Below, piece after piece: positions 42,960 to 52,766 of a stretch of DNA of 64,000 nt. Under the pieces are notes generated by a model that worked only from the letters and a program-made list of their open reading frames with translations, did no database searches and was not told where the DNA came from. Every line of letters begins with the position of its first letter. Positions within the stretch are counted from its first letter, which is position 1. Position numbers and translations under genes: made by a program. This DNA is from Euglena gracilis (lineage: Eukaryota > Euglenida > Euglenophyceae > Euglenales), in the NCBI GenBank assembly GCA_039621445.1, contig CP154956.1:19015285-19079284 (forward strand), read 5' to 3'.

Positions 42960-43750
42960 CTTACAGGGAAAAGTTCCGATGGAGACATTCCCTTCGAACT
43001 TGAAATCTGGCTGTTCATCACAAAATTGACGTACGGAAGCAACTTTGGCCAAACCTTTGTACCTGTTTCATGCACAAGACTTCTCAATGTTTGCACAAAC
43101 GAACGATTTTCTCTTTCCATCAAACCATTTGATGAAGGATGCCTCGGAAGAGAAAAAAAAACGAAACCTTGATTCCGAGTGATTTCATGACCTCTTGGTA
43201 AAATACGGAACTTGACTTGAAGCGAATGTCATTGTCACTCAAAACTTCGTTGGGGCGACCAAATTTTTTCACCCATTCTTTCAAAATCATCTTCAAAACT
43301 TTTTCACCCGTCACTTCTTTGTGGCAAGGGAGGTACAAACAAAACCGACTCAAACAATCCGCAGTGCCCAAAGCGTAGTCAAAAGAATTGAATTCAGTGG
43401 AGGGCGACAAAATCGATAAGAATGATGTCGTTGCAAAGGGGAGGAATTGGCAAACAACCCAAAAGTCCACGGTCGGCTTGTGAACTTGGCTTGGACATGA
43501 CACATGTTTCACACGAACCCAAAACGTTCCGAAAAAACCCGAACAATTCCTTTCTCAAGAGATGAATGGAAATTTTGGATGAATGGCCAAAGCGTACGTT
43601 CGGGACCGGGATGTCCATGAACTCGATGTAGCCACGATGTGACTTGAGGAAGACTTTCCTTGGGGATTGCCAATTTTCGCTCACAAAAAGTTTGTCTTTG
43701 GCCTTGAACCACAAACAATCATCGATAAATTGAGCTGAACATGGTTCCAA
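42960..43750 (-). pseudogene. G2 integrase, partial
   Basis: Zinc-binding part: HRVHGHPGPERTLW and a CETC motif near 43510. Catalytic core: LIDFVAL region, LSDNDIRF (43240), then, in another frame, RHPSSNGLMERENRSFVQ with the catalytic Glu (43130) and KLLPYVNFVMNSQISSSKGM. It stops near 42960. At least three frame breaks. Confidence 0.75.
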
Positions 43751-44923
43751 TTTTTCCTAAACCTGGGCAAAATCGCTCGGTGGGTAATCAAATGGAAATT
43801 GAAGTCTTTCATCTCAAACGACAAAACTTGCAAAGAAAGATCCAAGTGGGAGTCTATATTTTCCAATGCATCTTTTGCCAAATTTTCGAACTCAACGTTG
43901 AACTTTTGGTCAAAATGACTCCTTGACACCCAATCACACCACTGATTCATCATTCCGGGTGTGTGCACAATCTTGATCTTGAATGGACCCCAAAAACAAA
44001 ACCAACGTCTCAATCTTTGCTTCAGGGGGGGTTCTTTGTTCAAGAAATTCTTCAGGGCCTCATGATCAAAAAATCAAACAACCGGCAAACCTTATAAAAT
44101 TCGACTTTGCGTTGAAATATTTAGCACACGGGCGAAAAGTTCTTGTTCAAAAGTCGAATACTGTGACCTAGTTGGGCACCATTTCCAATTACATTGTCCA
44201 ATGGGCACCAACCGTACATCATTTGGGTAATTGTGAATGAGCACACCCTCTTTCGACATACCTTGGGTTGTGAATCCTTGAGGGATTTGAGAGGGGTCCA
44301 ACGATTGCCATTGAAAAATCGTTCCACCTCCCCCCCCGATCGGAGGCATCGGTAATGACAGCCATTTCTCCACACGACCATGGTACCCCAAGGGGCACCG
44401 CATCCAAAAGTTTTTGCTTGATGTCCTCGATGAGATTTTCTTCTTTTTGGGTCCAAACAAATCTTGCATTTTTCTTGAGCATATCGATTAGATCCGCACT
44501 TGAAAATGTGAATGCTTTCACATGGCGACAAATAAAGTTTCTAGCTCCCAAAAATGCACAGATATCTTTCAAATTTTTCACTTTGAAATCCACCAAGGCT
44601 TGACTCTTTTTCTCACATGGCCTCCATGATCCCCATTGAACCGAAAAACCAAGATACTCGAGGCTTTCTTTCAAAAAGCCACACTTGATTCGGAGCCTGT
44701 GCTTTTTCACCACTTTGAATAATTCCTCCAACAAAAACAAATGTTCGGGGACGGTCGATGCTCCCACCCCGACATCATCGAAAAATGCTCCCACAAAACA
44801 TTTCCTTTGGCCTTTTTTCGGTTCCAAAAAATTTGCAACCTTTGGATTTTCCTTCATTTCGGTAACCACCCTTTCCATGAGTTCTTGAAAAATTGCGGGT
44901 GCGGCTTGAATTCCAAAAGGCAT
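43681..44923 (-). pseudogene. G2 reverse transcriptase (C-terminal) and RNase H
   Basis: Starts at MPFGIQAAPAIFQELMERV, continues with GAFFDDVGVGAS (catalytic FFDD), LEYLGFSVQWGSWRP and FLGARNFICRHVKAF. RNase H pieces are AVITDASDRGG, YSTFEQELFARVLNIST and HTPGMMNQWCDWVSRS. The first RT motifs are absent. Frame breaks occur near 44330 and 44070. Confidence 0.8.
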
Positions 44924-44929
44924 GCAATT

Positions 44930-45510
44930 ACATTGCCAAACTGGTCTCCAAAAGCTCCCTTTGACATTCTGGCTGTCAACTCCTCAAACTGAACCAACAA
45001 CCTTTTCACTGTGGCTAGGTCTGGGTGTGGCTGAAAGGGACTGGAGATGGTCAAGGGACTCCCGAAGCGTGAGGTCGTTCTCGAGCTTCGGAAACAGTTG
45101 GGACAATGCCAAAGCACTTTGTCAAGCTGGGGCTGCTCCTCGACAACCTTTTCAACAACAATCCAATCCAACTGGAAAGCTTCTGGGGCACTTTTCACAC
45201 CGGAAAGACACAACCAACGTTCAAACTCTTTCAAAAAGGCTTCAAGGTCCGTACCATCAAACGAATGCAACGGGACAGGAGGGAATTTGGCTGTCACAGA
45301 ACTTTCTTTCAACTCCAAGCTGCCCTTCAACTTCTATATCCGCTTCTCCCAAAAAGAGTGTGGTGTGAACGGGGAAACGAGAGGGGTCGACGAGTCCTTG
45401 GACTCGTTGCCGAAACCTCTGAGCTCGAGGTCCTTCAGCTTCTCCTCGATGTCCTGTAGAGTGGACTCATGCTAAGGCTCTTGTTCAGGAGGTGGTGACT
45501 CAGTCATGGC
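44930..45510 (-). pseudogene. G2 Gag, partial
   Basis: A short coiled-coil start (DIEEKLKDLELRGFG) follows an ATG near 45507 with an early stop. The capsid-like part reads LHSFDGTDLEAFLKEFERWL, parallel to LPKFDGSDAEYWLRSFSRW in G1. A frame change occurs near 45130. Sequence ends FEELTARMSKGAFGDQFGN, directly fused to the RT central region by a deletion. Confidence 0.7.
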
Positions 45511-45810
45511 GGTGAGCTGACAGGCTCACACTATGGCTTTTCACACTTGAGTGGGTTCTCTTGGCTCCCAGGGTTGGGATTTCTTTTGTCCGGCTGGCCT
45601 TGTAAAAAGCCTTGACTGGTGGCCCCCACACAAAGGGGTCAGACCGGGTCCAGTCTGGCGGTCAGAGGGAAGGTCGGAGCAGCTCCTCGGCGGCTCACTT
45701 CTCCTTTTGTTGCGCTCGGCGGTGTCGTTCCTCCGACGACTTCCGACAACTTCCGGCGACTGCGACCACCACGGGTAGGATAGGACAGCAGGTCGAGGTA
45801 GAGGATGCCT

Positions 45811-45821
45811 TTCTGCTACCA
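45811..45821 (-). promoter_or_regulatory. G2 primer-binding site
   Basis: Minus strand reads TGGTAGCAGAA next to TACAATTG, which could be the 5' LTR edge. The DNA at 45520-45810 is untranslated leader without a supported gene. Confidence 0.6.
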
Positions 45822-46189
45822 CAATTGTAAAGCTTTCAGTCCTTGCTTGGACTCAGCTTGTGTAGGATCATTTTTGATCTCTCCTCTCCGTCGGCCTTTT
45901 TTCAAGTCCTCCTTCGGTCGCTTTCACCAAAAGACTTCAGTAGGCATAAAACACAATCATTTGGAGACACAAAGACCAGCCTGTGCAGAAACAGGTAAGG
46001 AAATATTTACAACAAGTGTGCAACGTCATGGTAGGTTTGTGCAGGGATTGTTGGGGCGGTTGGTAATCAATGGAGGGAGGGGGGCTCTTGGAAGACTCCT
46101 TTGTGGGAACCCTCCCATAAAGGAAACATGGGCCAATTGTGAGTGCAGGTTCGGGCACCAGGGGTTCATGGAGCAAAGGCGGGGTCTCT

Positions 46190-46960
46190 TGTAATACGCT
46201 GCCGAGGGAGGTCAGGGAGGGGGAAGGTAGCCAAAGCCACCTTTTCATGGATCGTTCGATATTTTCCAGGTAGAATTGTTCTTCTCTGTGACAACGCGGC
46301 GCTGCAATTTTGTCATTTTACTCGATGATCGCGCGTGTGCCCCTGGCTGGACAGATGGGCAAAACTGATTTTCAGTCTTCCCATTTGCAAGCACGTGGAA
46401 GAAGGGTGGCTTCAAGCTGAGCATGATTCCCATTTCCCAGGTCAAGCCACGTCGTGGCTGCGAAAGGCAGATCAACTTGCTTCTAAGTGTGCTAAGCATC
46501 CTGAACTTTTTGGGTGTCCGTTAGACACGATCCCAGCTTCTTTTTCGGACCCTCCTCTTTTTCTTTTTTGGAACGGAGGGCTGGTTTTTTCTCTTCGACG
46601 CTTCATCAATGATATATACAATGTACTGACATTTCAGGACTCTGTTGGTCACGGTGTTCTCAGTGCAGGTGGTTTTTGTCACAGTACATGGAAGAAAGTT
46701 GTTTTGTCACCGGAAGTTTCTCGAGCAAGTCATGTCATTGCGGCATATTTGCGGGTAATACATTTTCTTCACAGGATGTACTTTACCTTCCTGGATTGTC
46801 GTTTTTGCAATTGCATTCGTGGGAACTCTGCCAAACATGTGTACGGCTGTCCAAAGCTGTATTCAAGACTGGTTTGTGCTTTTCAGGCAATTTGTTCTCA
46901 TCTCTCACGCACACTTACAGATGTCCTTCTGGAAAAATCGGACCTGTTGGACTAGTTGCT
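46190..46960 (+). pseudogene. RNase H-like C-terminal part of the LINE-type element
   Basis: Plus frame gives PGRIVLLCDNAALQFCHF (a D-N type third RNase H motif), a TGA at about 46326, then WLDRWAKLIFSLPICK and TSWLRKADQLASKC (final Asp block). The following FWNGGLVFSLRRFINDIYN is unrecognised but may be the element's C-terminal extension. Its orientation and position beyond G2 match the endonuclease and RT fragments on the other side. A link to those pieces is inference. Confidence 0.45.
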
Positions 46961-47356
46961 CTCTTTCAAACACACGTTAGAGCAGTGAGATGGGGTTTTG
47001 GGCCTGTGCCGAATTTAATGGTTCCGAAAGTGCGTTCGTTCTTTGCGGAGCATCATTGCACAATGGTTCTGCTCAGTTGGTCCGGTTTGCTATCTGTTCC
47101 AGATGTGCTTTCACGTATTTTACGTCCATTTTTACGTGAATCTGTGCGCTTGTCCCTTCTGTCCTCGATATCGGAAGACGTCCCAGACATGCCTTTTGAA
47201 AGCGTAGAGCTAATGTTTGGTACTCCTTCCAGTTTATTGAACGGTTTGAGCAGTAACAGTGTTGGTGAATGCAATTTGACCCTTCGAACCCAAATTCGGC
47301 TGGCCTGGCTTTTGCACATCCTGGATTATGGCCGTCTTAGCTCATCCTGTCGCTAG
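46676..47356 (+). CDS. Unrecognised open frame downstream of the RNase H-like part
   Basis: 226 codons open on the plus strand. It overlaps the preceding frame and shows no motif I know (for example VRAVRWGFGPVPNLMVPKVR, FESVELMFGTPSSLLNG). Composition from about 46940 is protein-like. It may be a frame-shifted tail of the LINE-type element or part of a host gene. From 47360 to 47760 is T-rich sequence without a supported gene. Confidence 0.3.
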   Translation: MSQYMEESCFVTGSFSSKSCHCGIFAGNTFSSQDVLYLPGLSFLQLHSWELCQTCVRLSKAVFKTGLCFSGNLFSSLTHTYRCPSGKIGPVGLVALFQTHVRAVRWGFGPVPNLMVPKVRSFFAEHHCTMVLLSWSGLLSVPDVLSRILRPFLRESVRLSLLSSISEDVPDMPFESVELMFGTPSSLLNGLSSNSVGECNLTLRTQIRLAWLLHILDYGRLSSSCR

Positions 47357-47771
47357 CCATGTATGTCCCCCCTCGTTCAATTCAACAGCAAGACATTTTG
47401 ACACTCGGACTTTTGCTTGTACATCGAATGTTTGTTTAGTAACCTCCACTCATCCTGGCCGCGCCGCAGCTTGCATCCTCTGCTTGTGCAATAGTATTGC
47501 TCCGTCGTGGTAGCATTTCCACAGAACTTACCCTGAAGGTGTTCTGTTCATTTCAGACGATTTCACTGCCTCTATGTTGTGATCGCTCTCATCTCTTGTG
47601 TCCCTCGCGCCATCAATGCCTTTACTTACTTTTGTTACTATATCACTCAAGCCAAGGAAGCAGCAAGGGCCGATTCCACTTTATATGCGATCTTTCCCTC
47701 CCGCTGAGCTTTGTTTTATACATGTTTTATACATGTTTTCTGCCTGCTCAGCTGGCCATGAATTTATTTAC

Positions 47772-48400
47772 CTGACAAAAGGGGTGGGGGCAGAAAGGAC
47801 CCCTTCAAAAAAATGCTCAGACCATTTTTCAAATGGTGCATGTAAAAACAGGTAAACCTCCAAGTCAGCTGGGTGCCTTCAAAGGAATGCCTAGCAGACC
47901 CCATAAGCAGATGGGAAATGGACAGGGGGGATTACTCCCTAGACCCCCAGCTTTTTCACTGGCTAAGACAGCATTTCCAAAATTTATACACTTGGAAACA
48001 GATTTATTTGCCTCCCCAGGCAACAAAAAACTGCCCAAATTTGTGGCCGGATTGCCTCACTGGGAAGCCACAGCCGTAAACGCATTACAATGTCCACTGG
48101 ACAACATGGGGGATCTTTATGCAAACCCTACCTGGTCAAAAATTCAAAAAAATTAGCCCAGGTTGAAAATGTTTCACCAGACCAAAGTTTTGATGATCAC
48201 CCCCTACTGGGATTCAGCCACCGCAATTGGCGACCCCAATTAATAAAAATGAAAGTGCCAGGGACCCCCTGCCTGAAAATCACCCACTACAGGGGTATGT
48301 TCACCAATTGCAGGGAGGAACAAATGCCACCCCCCAGGTGGCCCCCGTTTTGCACGATTTGCTCAGGCAAATTTTGGAGGGGAAACAAATTCAGGTGCAA
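47772..48400 (+). pseudogene. DIRS-like copy 3 RNase H end and Dam-like domain
   Basis: LTKGVGAERTPS, a decayed last RNase H block, then TDLFASPGNKKLPKFVAGLP, EATAVNALQCPLDN and YANPTWSKIQK (NPTW in place of NPPW). MPPPRWPPFCTICSG ends the domain. Frame breaks occur near 48150. The loss of one proline and the stops suggest it is inactive. Confidence 0.7.
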
Positions 48401-49000
48401 ACCATTGACGATTTCCTGGGGAGAAACCCTAGTCTAAAACTTTATCAGAGTGGTCTTGCACTTCTGTGGGTTATTTTGGAGCAAATGGGGGTGCACCCCC
48501 CTGAAGCCACCACAGACCAAGTGGCTGACGCTTTAATACAATTATTCCAATTTTCCAAGGCCCAAGCCCGTAATGCATACAGTGCTACGCTTTTGATTCC
48601 TGGGTTTTGTGGGGTGAGATTCCACACCCTGTTGACCCCTTACAAGAGGCTTTGGAACCAAAATCTGGAGAAGTACGGGGCATTTTGGTATCCCCTCCCA
48701 ATCCTCCTGGGGCTGGCCAAGGCCCCAATGCCCACTGATATTTGTACATTACGTACACAACTTATTTTTTGCTCACGAATCCTCTGTTTATACAGGTCCT
48801 CAGACTTGGCACAGATCAAACGAACCACCAGTGTGTTGGGTATGGCACCCTACATAAAAATTAAGCGTAAAGGCCAGAAGTTTCACAAGTGGGAGAGGGT
48901 GGTGTCCATTCCCCCATGTCCACAAATAAGCCCCTTTCATTTAATGATGTCTTATCTGGTTGCCACACGTTCATTCGTCAGACCTGGGGGCCCCTTTTGA
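48227..49000 (+). CDS. DIRS-like copy 3 tyrosine recombinase, N-terminal part
   Basis: 257 codons from MATPINKNESARDPL, a start conserved in copies 1 and 4. Core-binding helices follow (LHDLLRQILEGKQIQVQTIDDFLGRN, ARNAYSATLLIPGF), then the N-terminal part of the catalytic domain (LRTQLIFCSRILCLYRSSDLAQ). The frame closes near the RPGGP motif after a one-base shift in a G/C/T run at about 48988. The remainder is open from 48960 in another frame. Confidence 0.75.
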   Translation: MATPINKNESARDPLPENHPLQGYVHQLQGGTNATPQVAPVLHDLLRQILEGKQIQVQTIDDFLGRNPSLKLYQSGLALLWVILEQMGVHPPEATTDQVADALIQLFQFSKAQARNAYSATLLIPGFCGVRFHTLLTPYKRLWNQNLEKYGAFWYPLPILLGLAKAPMPTDICTLRTQLIFCSRILCLYRSSDLAQIKRTTSVLGMAPYIKIKRKGQKFHKWERVVSIPPCPQISPFHLMMSYLVATRSFVRPGGPF

Positions 49001-49556
49001 CTTCATTAAAACTCCCCTTCAGGGCCATAAGTGCAGATACCATTGCTTCTATCACAAAAGAATTTTGTCCAAGCATGAGTTGACCCCCCAGATGTGTGGG
49101 GACCACTCCAACAGAGGGGAAGGGGTTGGTTTACTCAAAAACTTGGGCCTTTCTGCCCAAGAAGTTCGCGAATTTAGCCAGTGGAGGGGTGTGGAGGCTT
49201 TTACAGCCCATTATCAAAGACTTGGTGCCAAAAGTGCCTTAGAAAATGCCCTGGCCCTCCTAATTTCAGTGCACAATAAGGCCTCACCAGGGCAATGTGC
49301 GGAGCCCGAGGTGTCTCGTACTCCCTCGAGGCAAACCGACCAGGGAGGAAGGGACACCGAGGGCGAAGCACAAAGACCTTGTGAGCCCGACCCCCCCACC
49401 CGTAAAAGAAAATTTGTCTTCAAAAGCACTCGGTCAGATGGGAGGGGGGGGGCAGAGGGGGGGGGGGACCCCCCCAGGGGCAGGAAGTCACGTCGTGAAG
49501 TCGGAGCAGCATCGTCAGCCAACTCCGGCGAGGCGGCACTAAGCGGGGCCTCCTAA
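48960..49556 (+). CDS. DIRS-like copy 3 tyrosine recombinase, catalytic C-terminus
   Basis: Contains the conserved box DHSNRGEGVGLLKNLGL (HxxR; copy 4 has PHSTRGAGV), REFSQWRGVEAF and AHYQRLGA with the presumed nucleophile Tyr. The tail is unusual: SRTPSRQTDQGGRDTEGEAQ, then a basic stretch (PPTRKRKFVFKSTRSDGRGG). These enzymes are known to insert a circular DNA intermediate. With the upstream part in another frame, this copy cannot make the whole protein without a shift. Confidence 0.8.
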   Translation: MPHVHSSDLGAPFDFIKTPLQGHKCRYHCFYHKRILSKHELTPQMCGDHSNRGEGVGLLKNLGLSAQEVREFSQWRGVEAFTAHYQRLGAKSALENALALLISVHNKASPGQCAEPEVSRTPSRQTDQGGRDTEGEAQRPCEPDPPTRKRKFVFKSTRSDGRGGAEGGGDPPRGRKSRREVGAASSANSGEAALSGAS

Positions 49557-49672
49557 CCCAACGCACCAAAAACAATCCGAACAACACCGCCAGCGAGCAA
49601 GGCATGTCCTCACAAGGTCTTTGTGCTTCGCCCTCGGTGCACTCGTCGGTTTGCCTCGAGGGAGTACTATTT
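49313..49672. repeat. Inverted repeat spanning the recombinase stop (copy 3)
   Basis: Arm 1 (about 49315-49384, inside the frame) contains CTCCCTCGAGGCAAACCGAC and GAGGGCGAAGCACAAAGACC. Arm 2 (about 49607-49670, after the stop) is its reverse complement with a short deletion. A second pair follows: 49535-49605 against 49700-49790. Copies 1 and 4 share the first pair. Confidence 0.8.
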
Positions 49673-50223
49673 TGCGAACGGGGGGGGGGGGCTCCGCACT
49701 TTGCAGTTGTGAGGCCATGCCTTGCTCGCCGGCGGTTTGTTGTGATTGTTTTTGGTGAGCTGGGCTAGCAGGTCCCGCTTAGTGCCTCTTTTCGCCGGAG
49801 TTGGCTGACTCTTAACTCGCCCTTCGAAAACCCAGAAGAAAGGAAAAGATTTCACTAACGAAGAAAAACAAAGAAAAGACGTCAATATCAATTCAATATC
49901 AAGAAGGACACGACACAGACGAATATCATCTCAAAAGTCCATTATCAAATTTCAAATTTGACTTCAATGAGCAATGCAGTGGAAAAGGAATTGGAACTAC
50001 ATGGCCGCGGACGTCCTGGAGCAGTGGCCGCAGCAGCTGGAGAACTTGGAGATGCGGTCGACGCGTGGAAAACCGTGGCCGTTCATTCCCCCCCAGACCC
50101 CCACCCCAGAAATCCCCCTGCCCAAAAACCTCCCCAGTGACGGCCACGGTCCTTGGACAACTGTGGCCAGAAGGCCCAGAAAACAGAAGTCAGCCCCAGC
50201 CCTTGGTGGGCAAAGAATGGGCC

Positions 50224-50919
50224 TGAGAGCGGACAGCAAAAGATTCCAGAATCTGTGATTGCAATCTTAAATTAGGCATGGCCAGAAAAGGGATTCCTAC
50301 CAGTGCAATTCTACTTTGTGTTTTTCACAGTGGTATGGCAAACAGTGCATCACTTTGCAGCAGTTGTATCTGGCAAGTTCTTGGATTGCTGTGTTGGGAA
50401 GTCTGGAAGGGATTTGGAAAAGTCAAGTTCAAGGTTCAAGTTTGACAGATTGCCATCTGAGATTTGTGAAAAGGGCTTTCCCAGGTTGCTTGCCCTGGGG
50501 GCCATGGCACAGGTGGTGGGGAAAGCTGAGGTGTGTTTTCAGGCAAGTACCCCCCTGAAGCCTACACAAAGTGATGTGTAGGCTTCAGGGGGGTACTTGC
50601 CTGAAAACACACCTCAGCTTTCCCCACCACCCGTGCCATGGCCCCCAGGGCAAGCAACCTGGGAAAGCCCTTTTCACAAATCTCAGATGGCAATCTGTCA
50701 AACTTGAACCTTGAACTTGACTTTTCCAAATCCCTTCCAGACTTCCCAACACAGCAATCCAAGAACTTGCCAGATACAACTGCTGCAAAGTGATGCACTG
50801 TTTGCCATACCACTGTGAAAAACACAAAGTAGAATTGCACTGGTAGGAATCCCTTTTCTGGCCATGCCTAATTTAAGATTGCAATCACAGATTCTGGAAT
50901 CTTTTGCTGTCCGCTCTCA
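50224..50919. repeat. 345-base inverted repeat with 6-base loop
   Basis: Arms 50224-50568 and 50575-50919 are reverse complements with at most a mismatch or two (one seen: CACAGGTGG against CACGGGTGG). The loop is AAGTGA. The same unit occurs a third time at 51427-51760 on the right-arm strand. It could be a fold-back duplication, or an artefact of assembly or library construction. Confidence 0.9.
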
Positions 50920-52140
50920 CCCCCCTTCCTGAACAATTGCTGCGCAATTGCCCAGGCATTCGCAGCACAGCGGACAGACGAGCCACTTAGCCCCGCGCAG
51001 AACACGAAGAGAGACAGACACGCAGAAGACGAAGACGGAGAAAACGATCAAACCGTGACATTTACTGCCACAGAACAGCACCAGCAGACGGCATCACATC
51101 AATGCCAAATCATCACGGCAGAGGGTTTTATCGGTTAACCCACAACCCATGGCAATGCCAACATCTGGGCTGTCCAAGGCACCAAATGACCACCATCTCG
51201 TTCTCCAGTACGTGCCTCACGGCTCATCTCGATGCTCCACCGGTGCTCGATTCTGTTGTACGTGCCTCACGGCTCATCACCATCTCCTGTAATTGTAATC
51301 TCAGATGTCATCAATGACAATGTGCAATGATGATCAATCTTGTCACCTTCTGAAATGTCTACTTTTCCCATGGTCTCCACAGGATCCTTTGTCAGCCTGG
51401 CAATTGCAAATCTCACATCACTTTGTGTAGGCTTCAGGGGGGTACTTGCCTGAAAACACACCTCAGCTTTCCCCACCACCTGTGCCATGGCCCCCAGGGC
51501 AAGCAACCTGGGAAAGCCCTTTTCACAAATCTCAGATGGCAATCTGTCAAACTTGAACCTTGAACTTGACTTTTCCAAATCCCTTCCAGACTTCCCAACA
51601 CAGCAATCCAAGAACTTGCCAGATACAACTGCTGCAAAGTGATGCACTGTTTGCCATACCACTGTGAAAAACACAAAGTAGAATTGCACTGGTAGGAATC
51701 CTTTTTCTGGCAATGCCTAATTCAGAGATTTCTGGAGATTGATCTTGAAAAGGCTGTCCGCCACACACACCCCCCTTCCTGAACAATTGCTGCGCAATTG
51801 CCCAGGCATTCGCAGCACAGCGGACAGACGAGCCACTTAGCCCCTCGCAGAACATGGAGAAGAGACAGAAACACGCAGAAGACGAAGACGGAGAAAACGA
51901 TCAAACCGTGACATCTAATGCCGCAGAACACCTCCAGCAGACAGCATTACATCAATGCCAAAACTTCACGGCAGAGGGTTTTATCGGTTAACCCACAACC
52001 CATGGCAATGCCAACAACTGGGCTGCCCAGGGCAACAAATGACCACCAACTCCTTCTCCGGTACGTGCCTCACGGCTCATCTCGATGCTCCACCGGTGCT
52101 CGATTCTGTAGTACGTGCCTCACGGCTCATCACCATCTCC
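50575..52140. repeat. Two direct tandem units of about 720 bases
   Basis: Unit 1 (50575-51295) and unit 2 (51427-52140) match over nearly their full length, including CTTCCTGAACAATTGCTGCG, the GGGTTTTATCGGTTAACCCA block and the doubled GTGCCTCACGGCTCATC. They differ at small indels, for example the segment replaced near 50870-50910 against 51710-51770. A diverged third relative covers about 52540-52721. Confidence 0.85.
51267..51713 (-). CDS. Repeated open frame of unknown function
   Basis: 148 codons on the minus strand of unit 2. The first 92 residues (VQFYFVFFTVVWQTVHHFAA...) recur in both arms of the inverted repeat (50303-50581 plus, 50840-50562 minus). A diverged relative sits at 52630-52540 (ILCFILYFSGSLWQTVYQF). 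Retention of LxF-x-WQTV-x-F in the same frame hints at coding, but the repeats are young and the evidence is thin. No domain recognised. Confidence 0.3.
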   Translation of the reverse strand: MPEKGFLPVQFYFVFFTVVWQTVHHFAAVVSGKFLDCCVGKSGRDLEKSSSRFKFDRLPSEICEKGFPRLLALGAMAQVVGKAEVCFQASTPLKPTQSDVRFAIARLTKDPVETMGKVDISEGDKIDHHCTLSLMTSEITITGDGDEP

Positions 52141-52766
52141 AGTTCAATGACAATGACATGCAATCTTCCATGACATCTGCAGCAATGTACAGTGCAAAGT
52201 ACTGCCACCAGCTGCAGCCAGTGGTCCACCAATGACAATGTAATGACAGTCCACCAGATCACCATCTGAGTGCCAATCCCCTTCGTGGCCCAACAGGATC
52301 GTTTGTACTGGACAAAGCTCATATCAGTTTGTGTGAGGGTGGGTCCTCGGCTCAGTGTGTTGTGACAGCCCTTGTCCAATGACACTTGGGGTGACCAACT
52401 TCTGGCCCAGGCCAACCTGTAATGTGCAATGCTGGACAGTGTCCTACTGCCAACTTGGGCTTTTCCACTGGCATTTTCCCACTGCAGCACTGGAGTTTTC
52501 AAAATCTTTTGCACAGCAGGGGAACAAATCTTGAAGATGTTTGCCAATGCCAATGAAGTCCAAGCAAACTGATACACTGTTTGCCATAGGCTGCCACTGA
52601 AATACAGAATGAAACACAGAATTCCCAGATTAAGATTTTGGTCTGAACCCTTTTTTCTGGCAATGCCTAATTCAGAGATTTCTGGAGATTGATCTTGAAA
52701 AGGCTGTCCGCCACACACAGGCCATGGAGGGCCAAAATGCTGCACAATTGGGCATACAAAGCCCAC
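52077..52766 (-). CDS. Unknown open frame, diverged relative of the tandem unit
   Basis: 229 codons on the minus strand. The start (CGGQPFQDQSPEISELGIARK) is also encoded at 51780-51706 in unit 2. The middle resembles the repeated 92-residue peptide only loosely. No known motif. It may be coding sequence of an unidentified mobile element. Confidence 0.3.
   Translation of the reverse strand: MGFVCPIVQHFGPPWPVCGGQPFQDQSPEISELGIARKKGSDQNLNLGILCFILYFSGSLWQTVYQFAWTSLALANIFKICSPAVQKILKTPVLQWENASGKAQVGSRTLSSIAHYRLAWARSWSPQVSLDKGCHNTLSRGPTLTQTDMSFVQYKRSCWATKGIGTQMVIWWTVITLSLVDHWLQLVAVLCTVHCCRCHGRLHVIVIELEMVMSREARTTESSTGGASR

Larger units (their letters stand above)
42960..45830 (-). mobile_element. 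G2: defective Ty3/gypsy element
   Basis: Minus-strand order: primer-binding site (45811-45821), Gag (about 45510-44930), then directly RT from its central motif, RNase H and integrase to about 42960. Gag C-terminus, protease and the RT N-terminus are deleted; the Gag and RT sequences abut near 44925. The integrase end, chromodomain and 3' LTR are also missing. The 5' LTR should lie right of 45826 but its outer end was not defined. It is a relative of G1 (same FFDD box and Gag signature), not a close copy. Confidence 0.8.
47766..50240 (+). mobile_element. DIRS-like retrotransposon, copy 3 (5' truncated)
   Basis: Begins inside RNase H at the YLTK motif (FIYLTKGVG), close to one breakpoint of the copy 1 inversion. 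It continues through the last RNase H block, Dam-like domain, recombinase and a terminal region with paired inverted repeats, then a leader-like segment shared with copy 1 (49800-50110 versus 5724-6060). The presence of a leader-like block after the 3' end fits the split or repeated termini of tyrosine-recombinase retroelements. Confidence 0.8.
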
